64,000 bases of DNA from Kitasatospora phosalacinea (GTDB lineage Bacteria > Actinomycetota > Actinomycetes > Streptomycetales > Streptomycetaceae). Under the pieces are notes generated by a model. That model worked only from the letters and a program-made list of their open reading frames with translations, was not told the origin of the DNA and did no database searches. The stretch spans positions 1 through 64,000 of the forward strand of contig NZ_JNWZ01000037.1 of NCBI RefSeq assembly GCF_000716545.1, in the 5' to 3' direction. The position numbers and the translations under genes are program-made. Shown in pieces: positions 53,146 through 62,653 of the stretch; position 1 is the stretch's first letter, and each line of letters begins with the position of its first letter.

Positions 53146-54756
53146 ATGGCCCGTACCCTCCAGCAGCCGTCCCACCGGCGCCGCAACAAGATCCCGGCGG
53201 CCCTCGCCACCGCGACCGCGCTGGCCCTGGCCGGCACCGGCCTGGCCCTGTCGGCCGGCGGCGCGAACGCCGCGGTCGGCAACCTGGTCAACAACGGCGG
53301 CTTCGACTCCGGCCTGTCCGGCTGGAACTGCGTCGGCAGCACCTCCGCCGTCTCCACCCCGGTCCACTCGGGCACCGGCGCGCTGGCCGCCACCCCCGGC
53401 GCCGGCGACACCGCGGAGTGCACCCAGACCGTCTCGGTCCTCCCCAACACGTCCTACACGCTCAACGGCTGGGTCCAGGGCCAGTACGTCTACCTGGGCG
53501 CCCGCGGCACCGGCGGCACCGACCCGTCCACCTGGTCCGCGCAGAGCGCCTGGAACCAGCTGAACACCACCTTCACCACCGGCGCGAGCACCACCAGCGT
53601 CACGCTGTACGTGCACGGCTGGTACGGCCAGCCCACGTACTACGCGGACGACATCCAGCTGATCGGCCCGGGCGGCACCGCCTCCCCGACCCCGTCGGCC
53701 TCCGCGACCAAGAGCGCCTCCCCCTCGGCCTCCGCCTCGCCGACCAAGAGCGCCTCGCCGTCCGCGTCGGCCTCACCCTCGCAGAGCGCCTCCCCCTCGG
53801 CCTCCGCCTCGCCGTCGCCGTCCGCCTCGTCGAGCACCAGCAACCCGCCGTCGAACAGCACCCTGCCGAAGCACGTCCTGACCGGCTACTGGCAGAACTT
53901 CGACAACGGCTCGACCGTCCAGAAGCTGCGCGACGTGCAGTCCGCGTACGACATCATCGCGGTCTCCTTCGCCGACGCGACCACCACCCAGGGCGGCATC
54001 TCCTTCACCCTGGACCCGGCGCTGGCCACCAAGCTCGGCGGCTACACCGACGCCGACTTCAAGGCCGACATCGCCGCCAAGCACGCGGCCGGCAAGAAGG
54101 TCGTCCTCTCCATCGGCGGCCAGAACGGCGCCATCTCGGTCGGCAGCTCCGTCGCCGCCACCGCGTTCTCCGACTCGGCCTACAAGCTGATCCAGCAGTA
54201 CGGCTTCGACGGCATCGACGTCGACCTGGAGAACGGCGTCAACTCGACCTACATGGCGCAGGCGCTGCACACCCTGGCGGCCAAGGTCGGCCCGAACTTC
54301 ATCCTCACCATGGCGCCCGAGACCATCGGGATGTACTCCACCTCCGGTGCGTACTTCCAGCTGGCCCTCGCCACCAAGGACATCCTGACCGTCGTCAACA
54401 CCCAGTTCTACAACTCGGGCGGCATGAACGGCTGCGACGGCAAGGTCTACAACCAGGGCACCATCGACTTCATCACCGCGCAGGTCTGCACCCACATCCA
54501 GGGCGGCCTGCGTCCGGACCAGGTCGGCATCGGCGTCCCGGCCTCCACCAAGGCGGCGGGCGGCGGCTACGTCAACTCCACCGTGGTGAACAACGCGCTG
54601 GACTGCCTGGCCACCGGCAACCACTGCGGCAGCTTCGTCCCGCCGGCCAAGTGGCCGACCATCCGCGGCGCGATGACCTGGTCGACCAACTGGGACGCCA
54701 ACAACGGCAACGACTTCTCCAACAACGTCGGCGCCTTCGCGCACGGCATGCAGTAA
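53146..54756 (+). CDS. Secreted GH18 chitinase with N-terminal carbohydrate-binding domain
   Basis: A 536-residue secreted enzyme. A signal peptide ends near GGANAAVG; a beta-sandwich CBM (about 45-180; NLVNNGGFDSGLSGWNC) follows, then a repetitive Ser/Ala/Pro linker (about 182-240), and a GH18 domain to the end. The catalytic motif DGIDVDLE holds the acid Glu (about residues 352-360). It hydrolyses chitin, probably as an endo/exochitinase. The ATG at 53146 follows TGGAGC, and a DasR-like site lies upstream. Confidence 0.93.
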   Translation: MARTLQQPSHRRRNKIPAALATATALALAGTGLALSAGGANAAVGNLVNNGGFDSGLSGWNCVGSTSAVSTPVHSGTGALAATPGAGDTAECTQTVSVLPNTSYTLNGWVQGQYVYLGARGTGGTDPSTWSAQSAWNQLNTTFTTGASTTSVTLYVHGWYGQPTYYADDIQLIGPGGTASPTPSASATKSASPSASASPTKSASPSASASPSQSASPSASASPSPSASSSTSNPPSNSTLPKHVLTGYWQNFDNGSTVQKLRDVQSAYDIIAVSFADATTTQGGISFTLDPALATKLGGYTDADFKADIAAKHAAGKKVVLSIGGQNGAISVGSSVAATAFSDSAYKLIQQYGFDGIDVDLENGVNSTYMAQALHTLAAKVGPNFILTMAPETIGMYSTSGAYFQLALATKDILTVVNTQFYNSGGMNGCDGKVYNQGTIDFITAQVCTHIQGGLRPDQVGIGVPASTKAAGGGYVNSTVVNNALDCLATGNHCGSFVPPAKWPTIRGAMTWSTNWDANNGNDFSNNVGAFAHGMQ

Positions 54757-54806
54757 CCGACGAGCCAGTGCGCCGCTCCTCGAGGGTGGGGCAGGTGCAC
54801 GACACA

Positions 54807-54841
54807 GGGGCCCGCCGTACCGCTGGGGTACGGCGGGCCCC
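54807..54841. terminator. Terminator after the chitinase gene
   Basis: GGGGCCCGCCGTACC (54807-54821) pairs perfectly with GGTACGGCGGGCCCC (54827-54841) across a 5-base loop, 50 bases after the chitinase stop. Confidence 0.85.
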
Positions 54842-54978
54842 GCCCATTCCCGGGCCGGTCAGCCGGCGGCGCGCCGTGCCCGCCGGACTCCCCGGCGGCC
54901 GGCGCGGCCGATTCGACGCTGCGGGCCGATGGTTCGGCCACCGTCCTCCACCGGCAGGGGGGTCGACGTCCCGCCAGG

Positions 54979-55662
54979 TCAGTTCCCGGCCGCCGCCAGC
55001 ACCGCCGCCAGGGTGCCCAGCAGCATCGCCGGGCCGAACGCCAGCTCGCTGCGGCGGCCCGCCCGGCGCAGCACCAGCAGGGCCACCGCCCACAGCGCCG
55101 CGATCACCCACATATAGAGGACACCCGCGTACACCGCCCGCCAGCCCGCCAGGCCCAGCACCGCGCCCAGGCTCGGCGCCAGCTTGGCGTCGCCCAGGCC
55201 CACCGGGGCGAGCAGCGCCAGCAGCAGGAACACCAGCCCGAGGCCGGCCGCCGCCAGCGCGCAGCGCAGCCACACCGCCGGGCGGTGATCGGTGAGCGGC
55301 ACCAGGACGGCGGTGCCCAGGAACAGCGGCAGCGTCAGCGCGTCCGGCAGTCGCTTCACCGCGGCGTCCACGAAACCCAGCACGGTGCCGAACAGGGCCA
55401 GCCACACCAGCACCGGCAGCCACCGCCCCGGCGCCCAGGCCCCCAGGGCCGCGCCGAGCACCGCGGCGGCCGCCTCGACCGACAGCGGCGGCGGGCCGAC
55501 CGTCCCGCCGTGCCGGACGCACCGGCCGAGCGGGGTGGGCAGGCAGTCGCGCCACGGCTCGCCGGGCGCCACCGCGAAGCGCGTCACCGCCGCCCGCGAC
55601 GGCACCCCCGCGAGCAGCCCCAGCACGGCTCCGACCACTGCCCCGACCACTGCCCCGACCAT
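54979..55662 (-). CDS. Type IV prepilin-like peptidase (A24 family)
   Basis: A 227-residue polytopic membrane protein with about seven hydrophobic segments. The catalytic aspartates are probably those in FVDAAVKRLPDALTLP and the conserved GLGDAKL motif. It would cut the leader peptides of pilin-like proteins at the cytoplasmic membrane. Its N-terminus contains three GAVV/GAVL repeats encoded by a 12-bp tandem DNA repeat. The ATG at 55662 follows GGGAGGG. No pilin genes are adjacent. Confidence 0.82.
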   Translation of the reverse strand: MVGAVVGAVVGAVLGLLAGVPSRAAVTRFAVAPGEPWRDCLPTPLGRCVRHGGTVGPPPLSVEAAAAVLGAALGAWAPGRWLPVLVWLALFGTVLGFVDAAVKRLPDALTLPLFLGTAVLVPLTDHRPAVWLRCALAAAGLGLVFLLLALLAPVGLGDAKLAPSLGAVLGLAGWRAVYAGVLYMWVIAALWAVALLVLRRAGRRSELAFGPAMLLGTLAAVLAAAGN

Positions 55663-55828
55663 CCGGCCCTCCCCTGGGGCTCGTCCGACGATTCCCACCG
55701 CGCGCGCGACGCCGGGCGAACCCCGGCGCCCGGTCGCGACCCTACCGTCCGGCGGCGTTCGCCCGTCCGTGTCCAGGTGGCGAACACCACGCGGTGATCG
55801 GTGTGACGCGCCCGTAAAGTAGGCGGGT

Positions 55829-57043
55829 ATGCAGGTCATCCAGTCCAGCAAGCTCGCCAATGTCTGCTACGACATCCGCGGTCCGGTGCTCGACGAGGCG
55901 ATGCGGCTGGAGGACCAGGGCCACCGCATCCTGAAGCTCAACACCGGCAATCCCGCCGCGTTCGGCTTCGAGGCCCCGCCGGAGATCCTCCAGGACATCC
56001 TCCGCAACCTCAACTCCGCGCACGGCTACGGCGATTCGAAGGGCCTGCTCTCGGCGCGCCGCGCCGTGGTCATGCACTACGAGGAGCGCGGCCTGCACGG
56101 CCTGTCGGTCGAGGACGTGTACCTCGGCAACGGCGTGTCCGAGCTGATCCAGCTGGCCATGACCGCGCTGCTCGACGACGGCGACGAGGTGCTCGTCCCG
56201 GCGCCCGACTACCCGCTGTGGACGGCCTCGGTCTCGCTGGCCGGCGGCACCGCGGTGCACTACCGCTGCGACGAGCAGGCCGAGTGGTACCCGGACCTCG
56301 CCGACATCGCCGCGAAGATCACCGACCGCACCCGGGCGATCGTGGTGATCAACCCCAACAACCCCACCGGCGCGGTGTACCCGCGCGAGCTGCTGGAGGG
56401 GATCGCCGAACTCGCCCGCCGGCACCGGCTGGTGATCTACGCGGACGAGATCTACGACAAGATCCTCTACGACGGCGTGGAGCACGTCCCGCTGGCCACC
56501 CTGGCGCCCGACCTGTTCTGCGTCACCTTCAACGGCATGTCCAAGTCCTACCGGGTGGCGGGCTTCCGCTCCGGCTGGATGGTGCTCTCCGGCGACCGGC
56601 ACCGCGCCCGCTCCTACATCGAGGGCCTCAACGTGCTCGCCTCGATGCGGCTGTGCGCCAACATGCCCGCCCAGCACGCGGTCGCCGCGGCGCTCGGCGG
56701 GCGGCAGTCCATCCGGGACCTCATCCTGCCCGGCGGCCGGCTGCTCGCCTCCCGGGACGCCGCGTACGAGCTGCTGAACGAGATCCCCGGCGTCTCCTGC
56801 GTCAAGCCGAAGGGCGCGCTGTACGCCTTCCCCCGGCTCGACCCCCAGGTCTACAAGATCAAGGACGACGCGCAGATGGTCCTGGACCTGCTGCGCTCCC
56901 AGCGGATCCTGATCGTCCAGGGCACCGGCTTCAACTGGCCCGACCCGGACCACTTCCGCCTGGTCACCCTCCCGCGCCCGGAGGAGATCACGGACGCGGT
57001 CACCCGGATCGGCGACTTCCTGGCCGGCTACGTGCAGCCGTGA
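55829..57043 (+). CDS. Aminotransferase class I/II (AlaA-like)
   Basis: A 404-residue PLP enzyme that probably makes alanine from pyruvate and glutamate. Family text: GHRILKLNTGNPAAFGFEAP at the start, PAPDYPLWTASV, NPNNPTGAVY and the PLP-lysine region FNGMSKSYRVAGFRSGWM. The length is typical. Start ATG at 55829. It ends at a 44-base perfect palindrome shared with pck. Confidence 0.93.
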   Translation: MQVIQSSKLANVCYDIRGPVLDEAMRLEDQGHRILKLNTGNPAAFGFEAPPEILQDILRNLNSAHGYGDSKGLLSARRAVVMHYEERGLHGLSVEDVYLGNGVSELIQLAMTALLDDGDEVLVPAPDYPLWTASVSLAGGTAVHYRCDEQAEWYPDLADIAAKITDRTRAIVVINPNNPTGAVYPRELLEGIAELARRHRLVIYADEIYDKILYDGVEHVPLATLAPDLFCVTFNGMSKSYRVAGFRSGWMVLSGDRHRARSYIEGLNVLASMRLCANMPAQHAVAAALGGRQSIRDLILPGGRLLASRDAAYELLNEIPGVSCVKPKGALYAFPRLDPQVYKIKDDAQMVLDLLRSQRILIVQGTGFNWPDPDHFRLVTLPRPEEITDAVTRIGDFLAGYVQP

Positions 57044-57048
57044 GGCGC

Positions 57049-57092
57049 GCGTCCGCCCCGCGCCCCTCCCGGGAGGGGCGCGGGGCGGACGC
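57049..57092. terminator. 44-bp perfect palindrome, bidirectional terminator
   Basis: Bases 57049-57070 are the exact reverse complement of 57071-57092, with no spacer, giving a potential 20-bp stem with a minimal loop. It sits 6 bases after the aminotransferase stop and 5 before the end of pck, which are convergent. Confidence 0.9.
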
Positions 57093-57097
57093 TCCTG

Positions 57098-58927
57098 TCA
57101 GTCGCCGAGCCGCTTGACCAGCGCCCGGTACTCGTCCCACAGCTGGCTCGGCGTGTGCTCGCCGAACAGCTCCAGGTGGGCCGGGACGAGCGCGGCCTCC
57201 TGCTTCCAGATCTCCTTGTCGACCGTGAACAGCAGCTCCCGGTCCGCGTCGGGGATCTCCAGCCCGTCCAGGTCGAAGCCGTCGACCTCGGGCAGCACGC
57301 CGATCGGCGTCTCGACGCCGGCCGCGGTGCCCTCCAGGCGCTCGACGATCCACTTCAGGACGCGGCTGTTCTCGCCGTAGCCGGGCCACACGAACTGGCC
57401 GTCGGCGTTCTTCCGGAACCAGTTGACGTAGTAGATCTTCGGCAGCTTCGCCGGGTCGGCGTCCGCGCCGATCTTCAGCCAGTGCGCGAAGTAGTCGCCC
57501 ATGTTGTAGCCGCAGAACGGCAGCATCGCGAACGGGTCGCGGCGCAGTTCGCCGACGGTGCCCTCGGCGGCGGCGGTCTTCTCGGAGGCGATGTTGGCGC
57601 CGAGGAAGACGCCGTGCTGCCAGTCGAAGGACTCGGTGACCAGCGGGACGGCGGTGGCCCGGCGGCCGCCGAACAGGATCGCCGAGATCGGCACGCCGGC
57701 CGGGTCCTCCCACTCCGCGGCGATGGTCGGGCACTGCGCGGCGGGGACGGCGAAGCGCGCGTTGGGGTGGGCGGCGGGGGTGCCGGACGCGGGCGTCCAG
57801 TCGTTGCCGCGCCAGTCGGTGAGGTGCGCGGGCGGCTCCTCGGTGAGGCCCTCCCACCACACGTCGCCGTCGTCGGTCAGCGCGACGTTGGTGAAGACGG
57901 TGTTGCCCCACAGGGTCTTGATCGCGTTGGCGTTGGTGTCCTCGCCGGTGCCGGGGGCGACGCCGAAGAAGCCGGCCTCCGGGTTGATCGCGCGGAGCCG
58001 GCCGTCGGCGCCGAACCGCATCCAGGCGATGTCGTCGCCGATGGTCTCGACCTTCCAGCCCGGGATGGTCGGCTGGAGCATGGCCAGGTTGGTCTTGCCG
58101 CAGGCGGAGGGGAACGCGGCGGCCACGTACTTCACCTCGCCGGAGGGCGGGGTGAGCTTGAGGATCAGCATGTGCTCGGCCAGCCAGCCCTCGTCCCGGG
58201 CCATGGTGGAGGCGATCCGCAGCGCGTAGCACTTCTTGCCGAGCAGGGCGTTGCCGCCGTAGCCGGAGCCGTAGGACCAGATCTCCCTGGTCTCCGGGAA
58301 GTGCGAGATGTACTTGGTGCTGTTGCACGGCCACGGCACGTCGTCCTGGCCCTCGGCGAGCGGGGCGCCGACCGTGTGCACGGCCTTGACGAACTCGCCG
58401 TCCTCGCCCAGCTGGTCGAGCACGGCCTGCCCCATCCGGGTCATCACGCGCATCGAGACGGCGACGTACGCGGAGTCGGTGATCTCGACGCCGTACGCGG
58501 CCAGCGGGGAGCCGACCGGGCCCATCGAGAACGGCACCACGTACATGGTGCGGCCGCGCATCGCGCCGCGGAACAGGCCGTCCTCGCCCTGGAAGACGGC
58601 GCGCATCTCGGCGGGGGCCTTCCAGTGGTTGGTCGGGCCGGCGTCCTGCTCGCGCTCGGAGCAGATGAAGGTGCGGTCCTCGACGCGGGCGACGTCGGAC
58701 GGGTCGGAGGCCGCGTAGTAGGAGTTCGGTCGCTTGTTCTCGTCGAGCTTGGTGAAGGTGCCCTGGGCGACGAGCTGCTCGGCGAGGCGGTGGTACTCCT
58801 CCTCCGAGCCGTCGCACCAGACGACGCGGTCCGGCTGGGTGAGGTCGGCAATCTCGTTGACCCAGTCCACCAGGCGCTGGTGGCGGGTGGGCGCGGACTC
58901 GGCGAGCGCAGAGATCTGAGGCGGCAC
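57098..58927 (-). CDS. pck: Phosphoenolpyruvate carboxykinase (GTP)
   Basis: A 609-residue GTP-dependent PEPCK, converting oxaloacetate to PEP at the entry to gluconeogenesis. The P-loop with the reactive Cys is [13 protein letters not shown], the oxaloacetate/metal region is near [12 protein letters not shown] and [15 protein letters not shown], and [20 protein letters not shown] marks the guanine site. The GTG at 58927 follows GGAG. Together with glpX it completes the two gluconeogenic bypasses in this window. Confidence 0.96.
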   Translation of the reverse strand: MPPQISALAESAPTRHQRLVDWVNEIADLTQPDRVVWCDGSEEEYHRLAEQLVAQGTFTKLDENKRPNSYYAASDPSDVARVEDRTFICSEREQDAGPTNHWKAPAEMRAVFQGEDGLFRGAMRGRTMYVVPFSMGPVGSPLAAYGVEITDSAYVAVSMRVMTRMGQAVLDQLGEDGEFVKAVHTVGAPLAEGQDDVPWPCNSTKYISHFPETREIWSYGSGYGGNALLGKKCYALRIASTMARDEGWLAEHMLILKLTPPSGEVKYVAAAFPSACGKTNLAMLQPTIPGWKVETIGDDIAWMRFGADGRLRAINPEAGFFGVAPGTGEDTNANAIKTLWGNTVFTNVALTDDGDVWWEGLTEEPPAHLTDWRGNDWTPASGTPAAHPNARFAVPAAQCPTIAAEWEDPAGVPISAILFGGRRATAVPLVTESFDWQHGVFLGANIASEKTAAAEGTVGELRRDPFAMLPFCGYNMGDYFAHWLKIGADADPAKLPKIYYVNWFRKNADGQFVWPGYGENSRVLKWIVERLEGTAAGVETPIGVLPEVDGFDLDGLEIPDADRELLFTVDKEIWKQEAALVPAHLELFGEHTPSQLWDEYRALVKRLGD

Positions 58928-59177
58928 GATCGCTCCGTTTCACACCATCTCGGCCAGGAGACGGCTTCGCAAGGGTTGAGGGTGGTTACACGGTAGCCCT
59001 GGATCGACACCACTTCTTCGTCAATTCGGCGTCATTGACGAGATCTTTACTACACGGTGTCTGATTCAAGGGCTCCGCGATGTCACTCGCATGCCCGGGA
59101 GAGACCTTGATCACTCCGACCCAATGCGCCAGAACGTACAAAAGTGAGAGTCGCCACTTCACTACGAGCGGGTAACC

Positions 59178-59189
59178 TACGGTTCCGTA
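59178..59189. promoter_or_regulatory. TACGG-N2-CCGTA operator-like motif before the trhA-like gene
   Basis: TACGG (59178-59182) and CCGTA (59185-59189) form a dyad, within GGTAACCTACGGTTCCGTAA, ending 11 bases before the ATG at 59201. The A/T-rich context and proximity to the start suggest either a -10-overlapping operator or a leaderless-type promoter. Confidence 0.4.
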
Positions 59190-59200
59190 AGATGCTGTCC

Positions 59201-59860
59201 ATGACCGCGGAAGCGCTGGAGCTCGTGAAGCCCAAGTGGCGCGGCTGGCTGCATGCCGGGATGTTCCCGGCCGCCCTGGCCGCCGGAATCGTGTTGATCT
59301 GCCTGGCCGACTCGACCGCGGCGCGGATCGCCTGCGTCGTCTACTCGGTGAGCGCCTGGATGCTGTTCGGGGTGAGCGCGGTCTACCACCGCTTCACCTG
59401 GGGCCCGCGCGGCGAGGCGGTGCTGCGCCGACTCGACCACGCCAACATCTTCCTGATCATCGCCGGGACGTACACCCCGTTCACCATGCTGCTGCTGGAG
59501 GGCGCGCGGCAGCAGGTGCTGCTGTGGCTGGTGTGGGGCGGCGCGCTGGCCGGGATCGCCTTCCGGGTGTTCTGGGTCGGCGCCCCGCGCTGGCTCTACA
59601 CCCCGTGCTACGTCGCCCTCGGCTGGGCGGCGGTGTTCTTCCTGCCCGACTTCCTGCACAAGGGCGGCCCGACCGTCCTGACGCTGATCATCGTCGGCGG
59701 CGCGCTCTACACGATCGGCGGGGTCGTCTACGGCCTCAAGCGCCCGGACCCGTCACCGCGCTGGTTCGGCTTCCACGAGGTGTTCCACGCCCTCACCCTG
59801 GGCGCGTTCATCGTGCAGTACGTGGGGGTCTCGATGGTGGCGTACAACGCCACCTCCTGA
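59201..59860 (+). CDS. Hemolysin III / TrhA-family membrane protein
   Basis: A 219-residue membrane protein with seven hydrophobic segments and the family motifs SAVYHRFTW, LDHANIFLIIAGTYTPF and HEVFHALTLGAF, whose His and Asp residues bind zinc in the related PAQR/ceramidase family. TrhA homologues modify membrane lipid composition or fluidity. The ATG at 59201 (MTAEALELV) is preferred; an ATG three codons upstream is possible. Confidence 0.88.
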   Translation: MTAEALELVKPKWRGWLHAGMFPAALAAGIVLICLADSTAARIACVVYSVSAWMLFGVSAVYHRFTWGPRGEAVLRRLDHANIFLIIAGTYTPFTMLLLEGARQQVLLWLVWGGALAGIAFRVFWVGAPRWLYTPCYVALGWAAVFFLPDFLHKGGPTVLTLIIVGGALYTIGGVVYGLKRPDPSPRWFGFHEVFHALTLGAFIVQYVGVSMVAYNATS

Positions 59861-59870
59861 GGACCCCCGG

Positions 59871-60140
59871 TCAGTGGCGGACCGGCTGGACCTTGGCCTC
59901 CAGCCGCTCCCGGGCCCGACGGCAGCGCTCGCAGTGCGCCGCGTCGGGCCCTTCGCCCGTCCTCCGCCGGTGGGCCCGCCCCCGGAACCGGTACCCGACC
60001 CAGGCCATCACGGCCAGCACCTCGACCGCGGAGACCCCCCACACCAGGCGGGCTCCGCCGATCAGGTACCCGGCTATGACGGCCAGCGCGGCCAGCACAC
60101 CGACCACGCCGCTCCAGAACCGCGCCGCACCGTACTCCAT
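59871..60140 (-). CDS. Small membrane protein, unknown function
   Basis: An 89-residue protein with two hydrophobic segments (SGVVGVLAALAVIAGYLIGG and VWGVSAVEVLAVMAWVGYRF) followed by an Arg-rich tail with the motif CERCRRARERLE, two cysteines that could bind a metal. The ATG at 60140 follows GGGAGG. I do not recognise the family. Convergent with the TrhA-like gene. Confidence 0.7.
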   Translation of the reverse strand: MEYGAARFWSGVVGVLAALAVIAGYLIGGARLVWGVSAVEVLAVMAWVGYRFRGRAHRRRTGEGPDAAHCERCRRARERLEAKVQPVRH

Positions 60141-60362
60141 CGGCGAACCTCCCGCCAGCCGACAGGTCTTCTGACACGTCGTCAGAGAACTCCCCACCTA
60201 CGGTGACATGTTCGGCACTCACCGAGGGCGAACGGGGGATCAACAACACGGCAACAACAGAGGGGGGAATCCCGTAGGGAGCTCTCCGGTTCGGGCCCGG
60301 TCCGGCTCCGGCGCGGGCTCGGGTTCGGGCTCCGGCGGACGGGGGCCGGGCGCTCCGGGCGG

Positions 60363-61337
60363 TCAGTCCGCGAGCAGCACCAGCTTGCCCGCCACCCGGC
60401 CGCCGTCGCCCACCTCGTGCGCCTTCGCGGCCTCGGCCAGCGGGAAGGTGCCGGCGATCTCGGCCCGCAGCAGGCCGCGCTCGGCGAGGTCGGCGACCGC
60501 GGTCATGCCCGCGTGGTCGGCCTCCACCAGCAGCATCGCGGTCCGCACCCCGAGCCGGTCCGCCTCCTCGGCCAGGCCCTCGACCGGGACGGGCAGGATC
60601 GACACCAGCAGACCGCCCCGGCGCAGCGTGCGCAGCGAACGCGTCTGGTACTCGCCGCCGATGGTGTCCAGCACCACGTCCACGTCGCGCACCGCCTCGG
60701 CGAAGTCCACCGCCCGGTAGTCGACCGGCTCGTCCACCCCGATCCGGCGCAGGAAGTCGTGCTTGCCCGCGCTGGCGGTGCCGATCACGTACGCGCCGCG
60801 GGCCTTGGCGATCTGCACCGCCAGGTGCCCGACCCCGCCGGCCGCGGCGTGCACCAGCACCCGGTCACCGGCCTCGACCCGCGCGGTGTCCACCAGTGCC
60901 TGCCAGGCCGTCAGCGCGGCCAGCGGCAGCGCGCCCGCCTGCACCACGTCCACCGAGTCGGGGCGGCGGACGAACGCCCGGGCCGGGCCGACCGCGTACT
61001 CGGCGTGCGAGCCGACCCCGTGCGGGTAGGGCAGCATGCCGAACACCTCGTCGCCCGGCGCGAACAGGGTGACGCCGAGGCCGACCGCCTCCACCGTGCC
61101 CGCCGCGTCCCAGCCGAGCACGAACGGGGGTTCGCCGAGGAAGAGGCCGGAGGCCCGGTGCTTCCAGTCGGTCGGGTTCAGGCCCGCGGCCCGCACCCGG
61201 ACCAGCACCTGGCTCGGGCCCGGCACCGGGCGGGGGCGCTCCACCACCCGCAGCACCTCGGGGCCGCCGAGGACGTCCTGGCTGACCGCGCGCATCGTGT
61301 TCGCGGGGTTCGTGGTGTTCGTGGTGTCTGTCGTCAT
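60363..61337 (-). CDS. NADP-dependent MDR oxidoreductase
   Basis: A 324-residue zinc-free MDR-type oxidoreductase. The N-terminus carries AGLNPTDWKHRASG and the nucleotide fold VHAAAGGVGHLAVQIAKARG, with a following NADP-type Ser/Lys region (ASAGKHDFLRR). It reduces quinones or enones. Start ATG at 61337. It is divergent from the adjacent AraC-type regulator, which probably controls it. Confidence 0.88.
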   Translation of the reverse strand: MTTDTTNTTNPANTMRAVSQDVLGGPEVLRVVERPRPVPGPSQVLVRVRAAGLNPTDWKHRASGLFLGEPPFVLGWDAAGTVEAVGLGVTLFAPGDEVFGMLPYPHGVGSHAEYAVGPARAFVRRPDSVDVVQAGALPLAALTAWQALVDTARVEAGDRVLVHAAAGGVGHLAVQIAKARGAYVIGTASAGKHDFLRRIGVDEPVDYRAVDFAEAVRDVDVVLDTIGGEYQTRSLRTLRRGGLLVSILPVPVEGLAEEADRLGVRTAMLLVEADHAGMTAVADLAERGLLRAEIAGTFPLAEAAKAHEVGDGGRVAGKLVLLAD

Positions 61338-61421
61338 GCCCCCCAGCCTGACGGCGACGGCCGGTCCGCCGGGAGTGGCAAGATGGTCACCGTCCGATGG
61401 GATCCTGCCAGGAGGTCCGCC

Positions 61422-62468
61422 ATGGCCACCGCCCCGCCGTCCACCGCGCCGGCCGCTCCGTCGTGCGTCCTGCCGTCCACCGCGCCGGCCGCTCCGTCGT
61501 GCGTCCTGCCGTCCGCCGCGCCGGCCGAGCCGCACCGGGTCGCCGTGCTCGCCCTGGACGGGGTCTACCCGTTCGAACTGGGCATCCCCAAGCGGGTGTT
61601 CGGCAGCGTCGGCGGCCTCTACCGGCTGTCCACCTGCACCGTCGACGGGCGTCCCGTCCGCGCCGACGCCGACTTCACCGTCACGCCCGACCACGGGCCG
61701 GAGGTCCTCGCCACCGCCGACACCGTGGTGATCCCGCCGTTCGCGCCCGTCCCCACCACCCCCGACCTCGACCCGGCCGTCGCCGCCGCGCTCGCCCTGG
61801 TCCGGCCCGACGCCCGGCTGATCTCCATCTGCACCGGCGCCTTCGTGCTCGCCGCCGCCGGGCTCCTCGACGACCGCCCCGCCACCACCCACTGGGCCCT
61901 GGCCGACCACTTCCGCAGCCTCTTCCCGCGCGTCCGGCTCGACCCCGGCGTGCTGTTCGTCGACGACGGGCGGATCCTCACCTCGGCGGGCGCGGCGGCC
62001 GGCGTCGACCTCTTCCTGCACGTCCTGCGCGGCGACCACGGCACCGCCGCCGCCAACCACGCCGCCCGCGTCTGCGTCGTCCCGCCCTGGCGCGACGGCG
62101 GCCAGGCCCAGTACATCGAGCAGCCCGTCCCCACCGTCGGCAGCACCGGCACCGCGCCCACCCGCGAGTGGGCCCTCGCCCGGCTCCACCAGCCGCTCAC
62201 CCTCGCCCGGCTCGCCGCCCACGCGACCATGAGCACCCGCACCTTCGCCCGCCGCTTCCACGAGGAGACGGGCCAGAGCCCCGGCCGCTGGCTCACCCAG
62301 CAGCGCGTCGCCCTGGCCCGCCAGCTGCTCGAAGCCACCGACCTCAGCATCGACCAGATCGCCACCCGCGTCGGCTTCGCCAACCCCGTCTCCCTGCGCC
62401 AGCACCTCCACACCGCGATCGGCGTCTCCCCGCTCGCCTACCGCCGCACCTTCGCCGGCAGTTCCTGA
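61422..62468 (+). CDS. GlxA-family transcriptional regulator (DJ-1/PfpI plus AraC HTH)
   Basis: A 348-residue regulator. Residues 1-35 are a Pro/Ala/Ser repeat; residues about 36-215 are a DJ-1/PfpI ligand-binding domain (DTVVIPPFAP, LISICTGAFVLAAAG with the nucleophile-position Cys); residues about 230-345 are an AraC HTH (LARLAAHATMSTRTFARRF, LSIDQIATRVGFANPVSLRQ). The ATG at 61422 follows AGGAGG. It lies 84 bases from the divergent oxidoreductase start. Confidence 0.9.
   Translation: MATAPPSTAPAAPSCVLPSTAPAAPSCVLPSAAPAEPHRVAVLALDGVYPFELGIPKRVFGSVGGLYRLSTCTVDGRPVRADADFTVTPDHGPEVLATADTVVIPPFAPVPTTPDLDPAVAAALALVRPDARLISICTGAFVLAAAGLLDDRPATTHWALADHFRSLFPRVRLDPGVLFVDDGRILTSAGAAAGVDLFLHVLRGDHGTAAANHAARVCVVPPWRDGGQAQYIEQPVPTVGSTGTAPTREWALARLHQPLTLARLAAHATMSTRTFARRFHEETGQSPGRWLTQQRVALARQLLEATDLSIDQIATRVGFANPVSLRQHLHTAIGVSPLAYRRTFAGSS
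61437..61532 (+). repeat. 36-bp tandem repeat coding a Pro/Ala/Ser N-terminal extension
   Basis: Two identical 36-bp units occupy 61437-61472 and 61473-61508, with a third, diverged and shortened copy at 61509-61532. They encode TAPAAPSCVLPS twice in the N-terminal tail of the GlxA-type regulator. The copy number is likely to vary between strains by slippage or unequal exchange. Confidence 0.85.
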
Positions 62469-62653
62469 AACGCAGGGGTCCGAGCTGCGCGAAGGCCCCT
62501 GCCGGGGCCCGGGGAACGGCGGGTCCGAGCTGCCGGCGGCCGGAGCCCATCGGAGGTCCGTGCCGCTGCGGCCGAGACAGGAGCCAGGAGCCCGGGACCG
62601 CCGCGCGTCCGTCCCCCGGACCTGCGGCAACCTCGGGCTCCCGCTCCCCCGCG

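Noticed and set aside
53690..53870. Repeats that might be a CRISPR or minisatellite in the chitinase gene
   Set aside because: They encode the Ser/Ala/Pro linker between the carbohydrate-binding and catalytic domains, common in secreted actinomycete enzymes, and have no spacer structure.
60208..60362. Gly/Ser-rich frame in the gap before the oxidoreductase
   Set aside because: It is a simple (GGCTCC/GGGTTC)-like low-complexity stretch with no start signal and antisense to a real gene further on.
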